A stretch of 64,000 nucleotides of DNA from Pukyongia sp. (lineage in GTDB: Bacteria; Bacteroidota; Bacteroidia; Flavobacteriales; Flavobacteriaceae): the NCBI GenBank assembly GCA_030148705.1, contig JASBSY010000010.1, forward strand, positions 55,909 through 119,908. Direction: 5' to 3'. Position numbers and translations under genes: made by a program. Positions 1 to 7,953 of the stretch are shown piece after piece (position 1 is the stretch's first letter; every line of letters starts with the position of its first letter). The notes beneath the pieces were generated by a model. That model was given only the letters and a program-made list of their open reading frames with translations, made no database searches and was not told where the DNA came from.

Positions 1-2
1 CA

Positions 3-104
3 GTTTTCACTATAAACCTCAATGAACTATCATCGGGTATTTATATGGTTAAAGTAAACGCAGCCGATGGATCTTCGGCAGTTAAGAAGCTTATAAAGCG
101 TTAA
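3..104 (+). CDS. 3' end of a T9SS-secreted protein (type A C-terminal sorting domain), partial
   Basis: The open frame enters from the left edge and ends at TAA 102-104, leaving 33 residues that finish [22 protein letters not shown]. The pattern (L-S-x-G-I-Y-x-V-x-V, a small loop, then a basic K-K-L-I-K tail) is that of the Por secretion system C-terminal sorting domain, which directs cargo through the type IX machinery to the cell surface. The rest of the protein lies outside the window, so its function cannot be told. The gene converges on pyrD and their ends overlap by 14 bases. The family assignment rests on the short tail only, but the match is characteristic. Confidence 0.8.
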   Translation, partial: VFTINLNELSSGIYMVKVNAADGSSAVKKLIKR

Positions 105-1119
105 GTATCGCCTTATTGATTCGTTTAACCAGGCTCGGCCCTTCATAGATAAAACCGGTATAAAGCTGAATTAAACTGGCACCGGCCTCAAGTTTTTCAA
201 GGGCGTCTCCTTCCGAATGAATCCCCCCCACTCCAATAATTGGAAAAGCTTTCCCGCTTTTGTCAGACAGGAACTTGATAACTTCCGTAGACCGATCTTT
301 CAATGGCTTGCCACTAAGCCCACCGGCCCCAATCGCTTCTATTGTTTCTGGATCCGATTTCAGCTTATCCCTGGAAATAGTAGTATTGGTAGCGATTACG
401 CCGTCTATTCCTGTTTCGGCAACGATGTCGATTATATCAAGTAACTGTTCATCCGATAAGTCGGGCGCGATCTTCAGCAGGATTGGTTTAGGCAAAGGTT
501 TGGACGCGTTAACCGATTTGAGTTCCTTCAGCAGTTTTGTTAACGGTTCCTTCTCTTGCAATTCCCTTAGATTCGGAGTGTTTGGGGAACTTACGTTTAC
601 CACGAAGTAATCCACATGATCGTAGAGTGCATTAAAACAGATTAAATAATCTTCTGTAGCGTCTTCATTAGGGGTGGTCTTGTTCTTTCCAATATTTCCC
701 CCGATTATTACATTCCGCTTCGCCTTCAATCGTTCGGCAGCCGCTTCCACTCCCCCATTGTTAAAGCCCATTCGATTGATGATGGCGCTGTCCTTTTTAA
801 GTCTGAACAGACGTTTTTTTGGATTGCCTTGCTGCGGTTTTGGAGTAACTGTCCCAATTTCAATAAAACCGAATCCGAAACTTGAGAGCTCATCGAACAA
901 TCTCGCATCCTTGTCGAAGCCTGCTGCCAGGCCGACCGGGTTGGGGAATTTCAGTCCGAAGACCTCCCGTTCCAACCGCTTATCTTGTATGGCATACATT
1001 TTTCTGAACAAGGATTTTCCGCCAAGAGCACACATTTTTCGAATCAGCGAAAAAGTGAAGTAATGTACTTTTTCGGGATCGGACTTAAAGAGTATTGGGC
1101 GGATCAGTTTTTTGTACAT
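91..1119 (-). CDS. pyrD: dihydroorotate dehydrogenase (quinone), class 2
   Basis: The enzyme oxidises dihydroorotate to orotate in pyrimidine synthesis, passing electrons to membrane quinone. At 342 aa it has class 2 length, with an N-terminal membrane-associating helix region (about residues 1-40). Visible motifs are [13 protein letters not shown] (FMN barrel entry), [20 protein letters not shown] with the catalytic serine of class 2 enzymes, [21 protein letters not shown] and GVGGI with the phosphate-binding [11 protein letters not shown] tail. It is divergent from pepT across 85 bases. A lone -7-like TATTTTTG lies upstream on the minus strand at 1137-1144 without a clear -33 partner. The ATG at 1117-1119 is the natural start. 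Confidence 0.97.
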   Translation of the reverse strand: MYKKLIRPILFKSDPEKVHYFTFSLIRKMCALGGKSLFRKMYAIQDKRLEREVFGLKFPNPVGLAAGFDKDARLFDELSSFGFGFIEIGTVTPKPQQGNPKKRLFRLKKDSAIINRMGFNNGGVEAAAERLKAKRNVIIGGNIGKNKTTPNEDATEDYLICFNALYDHVDYFVVNVSSPNTPNLRELQEKEPLTKLLKELKSVNASKPLPKPILLKIAPDLSDEQLLDIIDIVAETGIDGVIATNTTISRDKLKSDPETIEAIGAGGLSGKPLKDRSTEVIKFLSDKSGKAFPIIGVGGIHSEGDALEKLEAGASLIQLYTGFIYEGPSLVKRINKAILNAL

Positions 1120-1204
1120 AGAAGAAATTCTGCTTGCAAAAATAGCCTAAAAGGTCGAAAAGTTTGAAGCTTATTCCTTTAATTTGCACTGAAATATTGC
1201 AGCT

Positions 1205-2443
1205 ATGATCGACAAGCAACTCCTAATCGACAGATTTATAAGTTATGTAACTGTAGACACTGAAAGTGACCCTGATAGCGACAGCACCCCGAGTACGGAA
1301 AAGCAATGGGAGCTTGCAAATGCTCTTGTAAAGGAATTAAAGGAAATCGGGATGGAAGATGTTAGCATAGACGAGAATGCTTATATCATGGCCACCTTAC
1401 CCTCCAATTTGGATTATGACACCCCGGTGATTGGTTTTATATCGCATTTCGACACCTCCCCCGATTTTACCGGAGCGAACGTTAAGCCTAAGGTGATAGA
1501 GAATTACAACGGTAAGGATATCGTTTTGAACGAGGAACAGGATATAGTTCTTTCTCCGGATGATTTTGAAGACCTGTTGTTATACAAGGGACAAACTCTT
1601 ATCACAACCGATGGCACCACCCTCCTGGGAGCAGATGATAAGGCCGGCATTGCGGAGATTGTTTCAGCTATGGAATATCTCATTCAGCATCCTGAAATAA
1701 AACACGGCAAGATACGTGTGGGCTTCACTCCCGATGAAGAGATCGGACGCGGTGCTCATAAATTCGACGTCGAAAAATTTGGCGCAGACTGGGCCTATAC
1801 CATGGATGGAAGTGAGATAGGGGAACTGGAATACGAAAATTTCAATGCAGCAGCTGCCGTGGTAAGTATACAGGGCAAGATCGTTCATCCCGGCTATGCC
1901 AAGGGAAAGATGATCAACAGCATGTATATTGCCACCCAGTACATCAATTCATTGCCTCGACTGGAAACCCCTGAACACACAGAGGACAGACAGGGATTCT
2001 TTCACCTTCACAGCATGGAAGGAGAAGTAGACTCGACCAAGCTTAAATATATCATCAGGGATCACGATGCCGACCACTTTGCAGCACGTAAGGAAGTGAT
2101 GGAAAATCTGGCCAGTGAACTTAATGCCGAATATGAAAAAGAGCTGATAACAGTTGAAATAAAGGACCAATACTTCAATATGCGCGAAAAGATAGAACCT
2201 GTAATGCATATTGTAAAAATTGCAGAGAAAGCAATGAAAGAGGCCAGTATCGAACCCATAATAAAACCCATTCGCGGGGGTACCGATGGTTCACAGCTAA
2301 GCTATAAAGGATTGCCTTGCCCCAATATCTTTGCAGGAGGACACAATTTTCACGGACGCTATGAATACGTGCCTGTAGAGAGCATGCTCAAGGCGATTGA
2401 AGTGATTGTGAATATCGCCCGGCTGGTTGGGAAAAAGAAATAA
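1205..2443 (+). CDS. pepT: peptidase T (tripeptide aminopeptidase), M20B metallopeptidase
   Basis: This cytoplasmic di-zinc aminopeptidase removes the N-terminal residue from tripeptides. The 412 aa length is normal for PepT. The metal site is intact: HFDTSPD (H81, D83), LLGADDKAG (D144 bridging), TPDEEIG (catalytic E178, metal E179), TMDGSE (D201) and [10 protein letters not shown] near residue 380. The lid or dimerisation domain lies between about 210 and 320. The start at 1205 follows a short AT-rich leader with no clear Shine-Dalgarno, as is usual in this group. The gene ends just before a bidirectional hairpin terminator shared with yajC. Confidence 0.96.
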   Translation: MIDKQLLIDRFISYVTVDTESDPDSDSTPSTEKQWELANALVKELKEIGMEDVSIDENAYIMATLPSNLDYDTPVIGFISHFDTSPDFTGANVKPKVIENYNGKDIVLNEEQDIVLSPDDFEDLLLYKGQTLITTDGTTLLGADDKAGIAEIVSAMEYLIQHPEIKHGKIRVGFTPDEEIGRGAHKFDVEKFGADWAYTMDGSEIGELEYENFNAAAAVVSIQGKIVHPGYAKGKMINSMYIATQYINSLPRLETPEHTEDRQGFFHLHSMEGEVDSTKLKYIIRDHDADHFAARKEVMENLASELNAEYEKELITVEIKDQYFNMREKIEPVMHIVKIAEKAMKEASIEPIIKPIRGGTDGSQLSYKGLPCPNIFAGGHNFHGRYEYVPVESMLKAIEVIVNIARLVGKKK

Positions 2444-2475
2444 AAAAAACCTCCAGTGATTACTGAAGGTTTTTC
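2444..2475. terminator. bidirectional rho-independent terminator between pepT and yajC
   Basis: An A-tract, then CCTcCAGT, loop GATT, ACTGaAGG, then a T-tract: one stem with a single internal C/A mismatch, flanked by A's on the left and T's on the right. It can therefore terminate transcription from both converging genes. It starts directly after the pepT stop codon. Confidence 0.8.
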
Positions 2476-2494
2476 CAAATAAATGTAGTCTATA

Positions 2495-2779
2495 TTATTT
2501 CGTCTTTTCCGGTGTGTTAAGCTTATTGCTCAATTCCATGGAAATTGCAGATCGTTCAAACTTCATTTTTCCTGCTCCCGATTCGATAAGGCAGGTTCCG
2601 TCGTCGTTCAGATCCAGGATCTTCCCGTGCAAACCGCTTTTGGTGATTACTTTATCACCCCGTTTCAGTTCGGCAGCAAACTTTTTTTCTTGTTTCTGGC
2701 GCTTCATTTGCGGGCGTATCATAAAAAAGTACACCACTACAAACATCAACACCAGTAATATCAAACTTTGCTGTTCCAT
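2495..2779 (-). CDS. yajC: preprotein translocase subunit YajC
   Basis: A 94-aa protein with one N-terminal transmembrane helix (about residues 5-20, ILLVLMFVVVYFFMIRP) followed by the conserved RPQMKRQKQ basic stretch and the GDKVITKSGLHGKI beta segment of YajC. YajC associates with SecDF in the inner membrane and supports protein export. It is the last gene of a minus-strand group with nusB and the DUF1573 lipoprotein, 25 bases after the latter. This neighbourhood is common in Bacteroidota. Confidence 0.93.
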   Translation of the reverse strand: MEQQSLILLVLMFVVVYFFMIRPQMKRQKQEKKFAAELKRGDKVITKSGLHGKILDLNDDGTCLIESGAGKMKFERSAISMELSNKLNTPEKTK

Positions 2780-2804
2780 AAAAGACGTTTATTTCCTATT
2801 AAAA

Positions 2805-3293
2805 TTAGTTGTTGGTTTGGATCACGCTGTTACCGACCGGTGTAACGCCTTCAGGAGCATTTACGAATGCTTTGATCTGAACAGTTTCCTTACCGGCTTC
2901 AGTATTTGCGGTAATGGTAACCGTTTTACTAACCTGGTTTTTACCACTACCGTTGAACTTAACTAAAAGCTCTCCTGATTCTCCGGGAGCAACAGGATCT
3001 TTTGTGAAGCTTGGTACAGTACAACCACAGCTACTTTTTGCATCAACGATTACAAGCGGTGCTTTTCCGGTGTTAGAGAACTTAAATACGTGTTCAACGT
3101 TCGTACCCTGATCTATAGTTCCGAAGTCAAACTCTTTTTCTTCAAAAGTCATCACGGGATAGTCGGCCGCCTTAGCGTCGCGATCTGCAGCTGCTGCTAC
3201 ATTTTCTTCATTTACCTTATCTGCCGCATCTTGTTTACAAGAAGTAAAAATAAAAGCTGACAAAACAGCAACAATTAAAATTGATTTTTTCAT
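2805..3293 (-). CDS. DUF1573 lipoprotein
   Basis: The chosen start at 3293 gives MKKSILIVAVLSAFIFTSC, a clean lipoprotein signal with the lipobox cysteine at residue 19. Upstream in-frame codons would bury this signal, so they are rejected. The mature protein carries the DUF1573 Ig-like beta-sandwich core: FDFGTIDQGTNVEHVFKFSN, then SSCGCTVPSFTKDPVAPGE. It is common in Bacteroidota between nusB and yajC. Its function is unknown; a cell-envelope location is inferred from the signal. A -7-like TAATTTTG lies on the minus strand at 3323-3330 with no clear -33 element. Confidence 0.9.
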   Translation of the reverse strand: MKKSILIVAVLSAFIFTSCKQDAADKVNEENVAAAADRDAKAADYPVMTFEEKEFDFGTIDQGTNVEHVFKFSNTGKAPLVIVDAKSSCGCTVPSFTKDPVAPGESGELLVKFNGSGKNQVSKTVTITANTEAGKETVQIKAFVNAPEGVTPVGNSVIQTNN

Positions 3294-3322
3294 AGGATTA
3301 TGGTTTATTATTTTAAGGAGTC

Positions 3323-3330
3323 CAAAATTA
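3323..3330 (-). promoter_or_regulatory. candidate -7 element upstream of the DUF1573 gene
   Basis: The minus strand reads TAATTTTG, matching the Bacteroidota -7 consensus TAnnTTTG, 29 bases before the chosen start codon. No TTTG at the usual distance was found, so this is only a half-site. Confidence 0.3.
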
Positions 3331-3345
3331 GATAAATTTTTTGTT

Positions 3346-4290
3346 TTATTTAAGTCCGCGACCAATTTTATTCAATTTGCCATTAGTTGTGAACTCGCCT
3401 ACGAGTTTATCGAGTATTCCATTGATAAACAGGCTACTTTTGGGGGTGGAGTATTCCTTCGATATTTCCAGGTATTCATTGATGGTAGCACGAACAGGAA
3501 TTGAAGGAAAATAAAGGAATTCGGCTATTCCCATCTTTAAGATTATCAGATCGACTTCAGCGATTCGGTCTTTGTCCCAGTTTGGAGTCTTGCCGTCTAT
3601 CTCTTTCAGCAGTTTGTCGTCGTTCAGCAGAACCTTCCTCAGCAATTGTATCGCGTAATCCCTGTCTTCCTCGTTTTTATAAAGATCGGGTATGAGCTTG
3701 GAACTGATATTGGTTTCAGTAATTTTGCCCAACACCTTAACCAGCACTGTATTCACAATAGGAAAGTCGTCCAGCCAGGTTAGTCGGCGGTCTTCGAGGT
3801 ATTCATACAACTTGTCGTTGGGTGCGATTACCTTCTTGTACAATTTTATCACTAATTCCCTGTCGTCATTGATGGTTGGCGATTTCAGATTCAGGTATTC
3901 CGTATACCAAGCTTTATTAGTGAGTTCCCTAAAGAGTATGGAGATGTATTCGTCGTCTTCTTTCCAGTAATTCAGCTTCTTATTTTTGAGAATAAGTTTA
4001 AGATCATCGTGCTCCGAAAGGAGCCGAAGGATTTTATTATCCACGAAGTTCTTACTCGGGTTCTTTTCGAGTTCGGTAGCAAGATGCTTCTGTTGCGACT
4101 TGATCATATACAATTCGGCGTGTTCCCGAAGTGCAACCATCGATTGAAGCAGGAGCACATATAATTCGTGCATCTGGTTTATACTATACCACAAAAATTT
4201 TTCCTGTTTCTCCAGGTCGTTGTGTTCGCCTTGCTGATAAGCATAGATGGATTGCAGCACTTTAACGCGAATATGTCTTCTTGTGAGCAT
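3346..4290 (-). CDS. nusB: transcription antitermination factor NusB (long Bacteroidota form)
   Basis: NusB binds boxA RNA with NusE (S10) in ribosomal RNA antitermination. At 314 aa this is about twice the length of the E. coli protein, typical for the phylum: a long N-terminal helical region precedes the conserved NusB core in the C-terminal third, seen as NWDKDRIAEVDLIILKMGIAE and the helix ATINEYLEISKEYS followed by SSLFINGILDKL. The start MLTRRHIRVKVLQSIYAYQQ is the family N-terminus. It is first in the group with DUF1573 and yajC, 82 bases after leucine dehydrogenase. Confidence 0.94.
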   Translation of the reverse strand: MLTRRHIRVKVLQSIYAYQQGEHNDLEKQEKFLWYSINQMHELYVLLLQSMVALREHAELYMIKSQQKHLATELEKNPSKNFVDNKILRLLSEHDDLKLILKNKKLNYWKEDDEYISILFRELTNKAWYTEYLNLKSPTINDDRELVIKLYKKVIAPNDKLYEYLEDRRLTWLDDFPIVNTVLVKVLGKITETNISSKLIPDLYKNEEDRDYAIQLLRKVLLNDDKLLKEIDGKTPNWDKDRIAEVDLIILKMGIAEFLYFPSIPVRATINEYLEISKEYSTPKSSLFINGILDKLVGEFTTNGKLNKIGRGLK

Positions 4291-4318
4291 ATATAAATAA
4301 GAACATTAAATAAACAAC

Positions 4319-4340
4319 GCACAAGATAAGGTTCTTGTGC
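4319..4340 (-). terminator. hairpin between leucine dehydrogenase and nusB
   Basis: An 8-base perfect stem (GCACAAGA / TCTTGTGC) with a 6-base loop lies downstream of the leucine dehydrogenase stop and just upstream of nusB. On the minus strand it is followed by GTTGTTTATTT, a weak U-tract. It may be an attenuating terminator or part of the nusB leader. Confidence 0.5.
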
Positions 4341-4372
4341 GCTGCAAATATACTATTAATAATAATAAATTG

Positions 4373-5470
4373 TTATTTTTCCTTCTTACGGGAATCAATG
4401 CGTTTTTGTGCAATATCGAAAGCCGCACGGTGTGTCGTGATATTGTTTTCTTCGGCATTTTGAAGAATTTCCAGAGTGGTGTTGTAAATATTCTCTGTCT
4501 TACGGATGATTTCTTGTTTCCCGTAATTTTCCAATTCGGCATAGACATTTATAATCCCCCCGGCATTGATCAGGAAGTCGGGGGCATAGACAATACCTCT
4601 TTCCCTCAAGATCGCACCGTGAACATTCTCATTTGCCAATTGGTTATTGGCTGCTCCGGCAATTACCTTTGCCTTCAGTTGGTAAACGGTTTCATCGTTT
4701 ATTGTGGCTCCCAGGGCACAGGGTGCGTAAATATCCATATCCTCCGTATAGAGGTTTTCACCTCCGTATATATTCACCCCGTATTTGTCTCGAACCCTTT
4801 CCAGTTGTTCCTGGTTGATATCGGCAATAAAAATCTTGGCACCTTCATTAGTGAGGTTTTCCACCAGGGCTTCACCTACGTTTCCTATCCCCTGTACAAA
4901 TACGGTACGGTCTTCGAGGTGGTCGCTGCCAAAGGCATATTTGGCCGCAGCTTTCATCCCCATAAAGACTCCATAAGCTGTAATGGGCGATGGGTTTCCT
5001 GCGCCTCCTTTGTCTTCCGAAATACCGGTTACATACGGCGTTACAGTTCGCACCAGGTCCATATCGGAAGTTTCCATTCCAACGTCTTCGGCCGTGATGT
5101 ATTTACCGTTTAATGAGTGGACGAATTCCCCGAATTTAAGCATGAGTTCGGGTGTTTTCTGAGTCTTTGCATCTCCTATGATAACCGCCTTTCCTCCTCC
5201 GAGGTTTAAGCCGGTAATGGCCGACTTGAACGTCATCCCTCTGGACAGACGCAGCACGTCGTTTAAAGCCTCCCATTCACTGGAGTATTGCCACATCCTG
5301 GTACCCCCGAGGGCAGGCCCCAATACGGTATTGTGTATTCCAATAATTGCTTTTAATCCTGTATCTTTGTCGTTGCAAAAAATTACTTGTTCGTGATCAT
5401 CGAACGAATATTGTCCAAATACCGGATCGGCTTTTTTTAATTCATTTGTATTAACTACATCAGTTATCAT
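4373..5470 (-). CDS. leucine dehydrogenase (Glu/Leu/Phe/Val dehydrogenase family)
   Basis: Catalyses NAD-dependent oxidative deamination of branched-chain amino acids to 2-oxo acids. The 365 aa length fits the leucine dehydrogenase subfamily rather than the 450-aa glutamate enzymes. The catalytic motif GLNLGGGKAVI places the catalytic lysine at about residue 94, with substrate lysine K82 in MTFKSA. A Rossmann FVQGIGNVGEAL lies near residue 190. A strong Bacteroidota-type promoter precedes it (5509-5540). It is divergent from the ABC exporter. The exact substrate preference (Leu, Val or Ile) cannot be read from sequence. Confidence 0.92.
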   Translation of the reverse strand: MITDVVNTNELKKADPVFGQYSFDDHEQVIFCNDKDTGLKAIIGIHNTVLGPALGGTRMWQYSSEWEALNDVLRLSRGMTFKSAITGLNLGGGKAVIIGDAKTQKTPELMLKFGEFVHSLNGKYITAEDVGMETSDMDLVRTVTPYVTGISEDKGGAGNPSPITAYGVFMGMKAAAKYAFGSDHLEDRTVFVQGIGNVGEALVENLTNEGAKIFIADINQEQLERVRDKYGVNIYGGENLYTEDMDIYAPCALGATINDETVYQLKAKVIAGAANNQLANENVHGAILRERGIVYAPDFLINAGGIINVYAELENYGKQEIIRKTENIYNTTLEILQNAEENNITTHRAAFDIAQKRIDSRKKEK

Positions 5471-5508
5471 AGCGCATTTTAAAATTAAGCATCCTTAAAA
5501 AGGACGTG

Positions 5509-5540
5509 CAAAATTAAAGGTTTATTAATAAAACTACAAA
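5509..5540 (-). promoter_or_regulatory. promoter of leucine dehydrogenase
   Basis: On the minus strand TTTG (5540-5537), 20 bases, then TAATTTTG (5516-5509) match the Bacteroidota consensus exactly. The predicted transcript starts about 30 bases before the ATG. Confidence 0.65.
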
Positions 5541-5589
5541 GAAAGCATCCTAAAAACGAGAATTTGTTAATAACTCTCACCCCCCTTTT

Positions 5590-7341
5590 ATGAAGGAACT
5601 TCAATACCTAAATCGTTACTTTTTCAAATACCGGGGTCGACTGCTTCTCGGACTTCTGATTACTGTAATAGCAAGGATCTTCGCCCTTCTGGTTCCCATG
5701 AAGGTTGGTGATATCGTCAATGTGGTCGAGTTGCGTATATCGGGAGATATCACGGTGGAAGCGATGAAATCCGGCCTGCTCTACAGCATTCTTATAATAA
5801 CCGGGGCAACGCTTCTTGCCGCCATCTTTACCTTTATAATGCGACAAACGATAATTGTCGTATCTCGGCAGATAGAATTCGATCTAAAGAACGAAGTTTA
5901 CGAGCATTACCAAAAATTGTCCTTGAGTTTTTACAAAAAGAACCGCACAGGCGACCTGATGAACAGGATTAGTGAAGATGTATCTAAAGTTAGGATGTAT
6001 GTTGGTCCGGCCCTGATGTACAGCACCACCACCGTCACCTTATTTGTTGTTGTATTGAGTTATATGATCTTTAAGGCTCCGCTTCTCACCTTATATGCCA
6101 TAACACCCCTGCCAGTATTGTCCGTGCTGATTTATAAATTAAGTGCCGCCATACATAAACGCAGTACGGTTGTACAACTATACCTTTCAAAATTAACCGC
6201 TTTTACACAGGAAAGCTTTAGCGGTATTTCTGTAATCAAGGCATACAACATAGAGCCTAGGATCGACCGGGATTTTGTAAGTCTTTCGGAAGAGAGCAAA
6301 ACAAAGAATATCGACCTGGCAAGAGTACAGGCATTGTTCTTTCCCCTCATGATGCTGCTAATAGGTTTCAGTAATATCATTGTAATTTATGTAGGGGGAC
6401 AACAATATATCAACAACAAAATCGAACTCGGAACCATAGTTGAATTCCTCATCTATGTGAATTTGCTTACCTGGCCGGTGGCCATAGTTGGCTGGGTAAC
6501 ATCCATAGTACAGCAGGCAGAAGCATCCCAGAAACGCATCAATCAGTTCCTGAAGGAAGAGCCCGGAATCATCAATCTCACCCCCGCCCCAACCCCGGTT
6601 ACAGGTAAGATCACGTTTCAGAACCTGTCGTTTACATACCCGGATACCGGTATTAAGGCGTTAAAAGATATCTCATTTACCGTCAACCCGGGAGAAACAC
6701 TGGCCATTATTGGCAATACAGGTTCAGGTAAATCAACAATACTCGAACTAATAGGCAGGTTATACGATGTAGAAGAAGGGGAACTGAAAATTGATGACAC
6801 CCCCATTCGTGAATTAAATTTGTACAGCCTGAGAGATGCCATTGGTTATGTACCTCAGGATGCATTCCTGTTCAGCGACAGCATTATGAACAATATAAAA
6901 TTCGGGAAGGAAGATGCCAGCGAAGAGGAAGTAATTGCAGCGGCTAAAAATGCAGCTGTACACCGCAATATCATCGCTTTTTCTGAAGGCTATCAAACAG
7001 TCCTTGGCGAGCGCGGAATAAGTTTAAGTGGCGGACAGAAGCAACGTGTTTCCATAGCACGAGCAATAATAAAGGATCCGCAGATCCTACTTTTCGACGA
7101 TTGTCTTTCGGCGGTGGATACCGAAACGGAAGAGGAGATCCTTCAAAACCTGCACACTATCTCTCAGAATAAGACTACAATTATCGTTAGCCACCGTGTG
7201 TCTTCAGCTAAGAATTCTGACAAAATAATCGTGTTGGAGGAGGGTAAAATACTTCAGCAAGGCACTCATAATGAGCTGGTAAACACCTCCGGATACTACC
7301 GGGAACTATACGCAAAACAGCTTTTAGAAAAAGAAATGTAG
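5590..7341 (+). CDS. ABC exporter, transmembrane and ATPase domains fused (MsbA/MdlB-like)
   Basis: A 583-aa half-transporter. Residues 1-320 hold six predicted membrane helices of the type I exporter fold. Residues 340-583 hold the ATPase: Walker A GNTGSGKS (375-382), Q-loop YVPQDAF, signature SLSGGQKQR, Walker B ILLFDDCLSAVD and H-loop VSHR. The Walker B aspartate is followed by D rather than the catalytic E usually found there, so one of the two dimer sites may hydrolyse ATP poorly. The substrate (lipid, drug or peptide) is not determinable. It is divergently placed relative to leucine dehydrogenase, and a DUF3276 gene follows 66 bases later. Confidence 0.9.
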   Translation: MKELQYLNRYFFKYRGRLLLGLLITVIARIFALLVPMKVGDIVNVVELRISGDITVEAMKSGLLYSILIITGATLLAAIFTFIMRQTIIVVSRQIEFDLKNEVYEHYQKLSLSFYKKNRTGDLMNRISEDVSKVRMYVGPALMYSTTTVTLFVVVLSYMIFKAPLLTLYAITPLPVLSVLIYKLSAAIHKRSTVVQLYLSKLTAFTQESFSGISVIKAYNIEPRIDRDFVSLSEESKTKNIDLARVQALFFPLMMLLIGFSNIIVIYVGGQQYINNKIELGTIVEFLIYVNLLTWPVAIVGWVTSIVQQAEASQKRINQFLKEEPGIINLTPAPTPVTGKITFQNLSFTYPDTGIKALKDISFTVNPGETLAIIGNTGSGKSTILELIGRLYDVEEGELKIDDTPIRELNLYSLRDAIGYVPQDAFLFSDSIMNNIKFGKEDASEEEVIAAAKNAAVHRNIIAFSEGYQTVLGERGISLSGGQKQRVSIARAIIKDPQILLFDDCLSAVDTETEEEILQNLHTISQNKTTIIVSHRVSSAKNSDKIIVLEEGKILQQGTHNELVNTSGYYRELYAKQLLEKEM

Positions 7342-7407
7342 GCTAAAGTTGGCATATTTGGATTTTTTTTAGATTTTTGGCTATAAGTTAACCACAAAAC
7401 CACAAAA

Positions 7408-7809
7408 ATGAGTGAGCAGTACATGATGGAGAAAGAAGAGATTTATTCGAAAGTAATGCGCGCCGGAAGACGCACATATTTTTTCGATGTTCGATCGACC
7501 AAAGCGGGAGATTATTACTTGACAATCACAGAAAGCAAGAAGTTTACGAACGACGACGGTTCCTTCCACTACAAGAAGCACAAGATCTATCTTTATAAAG
7601 AAGACTTTCACGAGTTTAAGGATCACGTAGAAGAAATGATCCAGTACATTATCGACGAAAAGGGCGAAGAGGTTATCAGTGAACGGCATCAGAAGGATTA
7701 CAAGAAAGAGGAAAACGAAACTTCCGAAACCGCAAAAGCAGAAACATCTGGTTCTAACCACACACCTTCAACATCCGATTTTACCGATATCGAATTTGAC
7801 GATATTTAA
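7408..7809 (+). CDS. DUF3276 / PUR-alpha-like nucleic-acid-binding protein
   Basis: A 133-aa protein whose first 100 residues form the PUR-like repeat of DUF3276: EEIYSKVMRAGRRTYFFDVR, then GDYYLTITESKK and YKKHKIYLYKEDFHEF, alternating strands and a helix. The tail (about 103-133) is low-complexity and acidic, ending FTDIEFDDI. Family members bind single-stranded nucleic acid in structural studies of Bacteroidota and spirochaete homologues; the cellular role here is unknown. It is followed by a strong terminator. Confidence 0.9.
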   Translation: MSEQYMMEKEEIYSKVMRAGRRTYFFDVRSTKAGDYYLTITESKKFTNDDGSFHYKKHKIYLYKEDFHEFKDHVEEMIQYIIDEKGEEVISERHQKDYKKEENETSETAKAETSGSNHTPSTSDFTDIEFDDI

Positions 7810-7837
7810 AATTACCGATAAATTTTTATTCTAAAAT

Positions 7838-7865
7838 CCGCCTTCTTAAGTGAGGCGGTTTTTTT
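7838..7865 (+). terminator. rho-independent terminator after DUF3276
   Basis: CCGCCT, a 9-base loop, AGGCGG, then seven T's: a classical GC-rich hairpin and U-tract 28 bases past the stop codon. Confidence 0.88.
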
Positions 7866-7953
7866 ATATTTAACCTTTCCCGATGTGACCTCGGTGTTGT
7901 TTGATCTCACAGGTCCGTCATTTAGTTTCTAATAAATAATCCATTGAGACCAT

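Noticed and set aside
1163..1186. TTTG ... TTAATTTG as a promoter for pepT
   Set aside because: Spacing is 12 bases instead of about 20, and the -7 site mismatches.
3294..3365. A 24-codon extension of the DUF1573 gene
   Set aside because: It lies in front of the lipoprotein signal peptide and runs into nusB.
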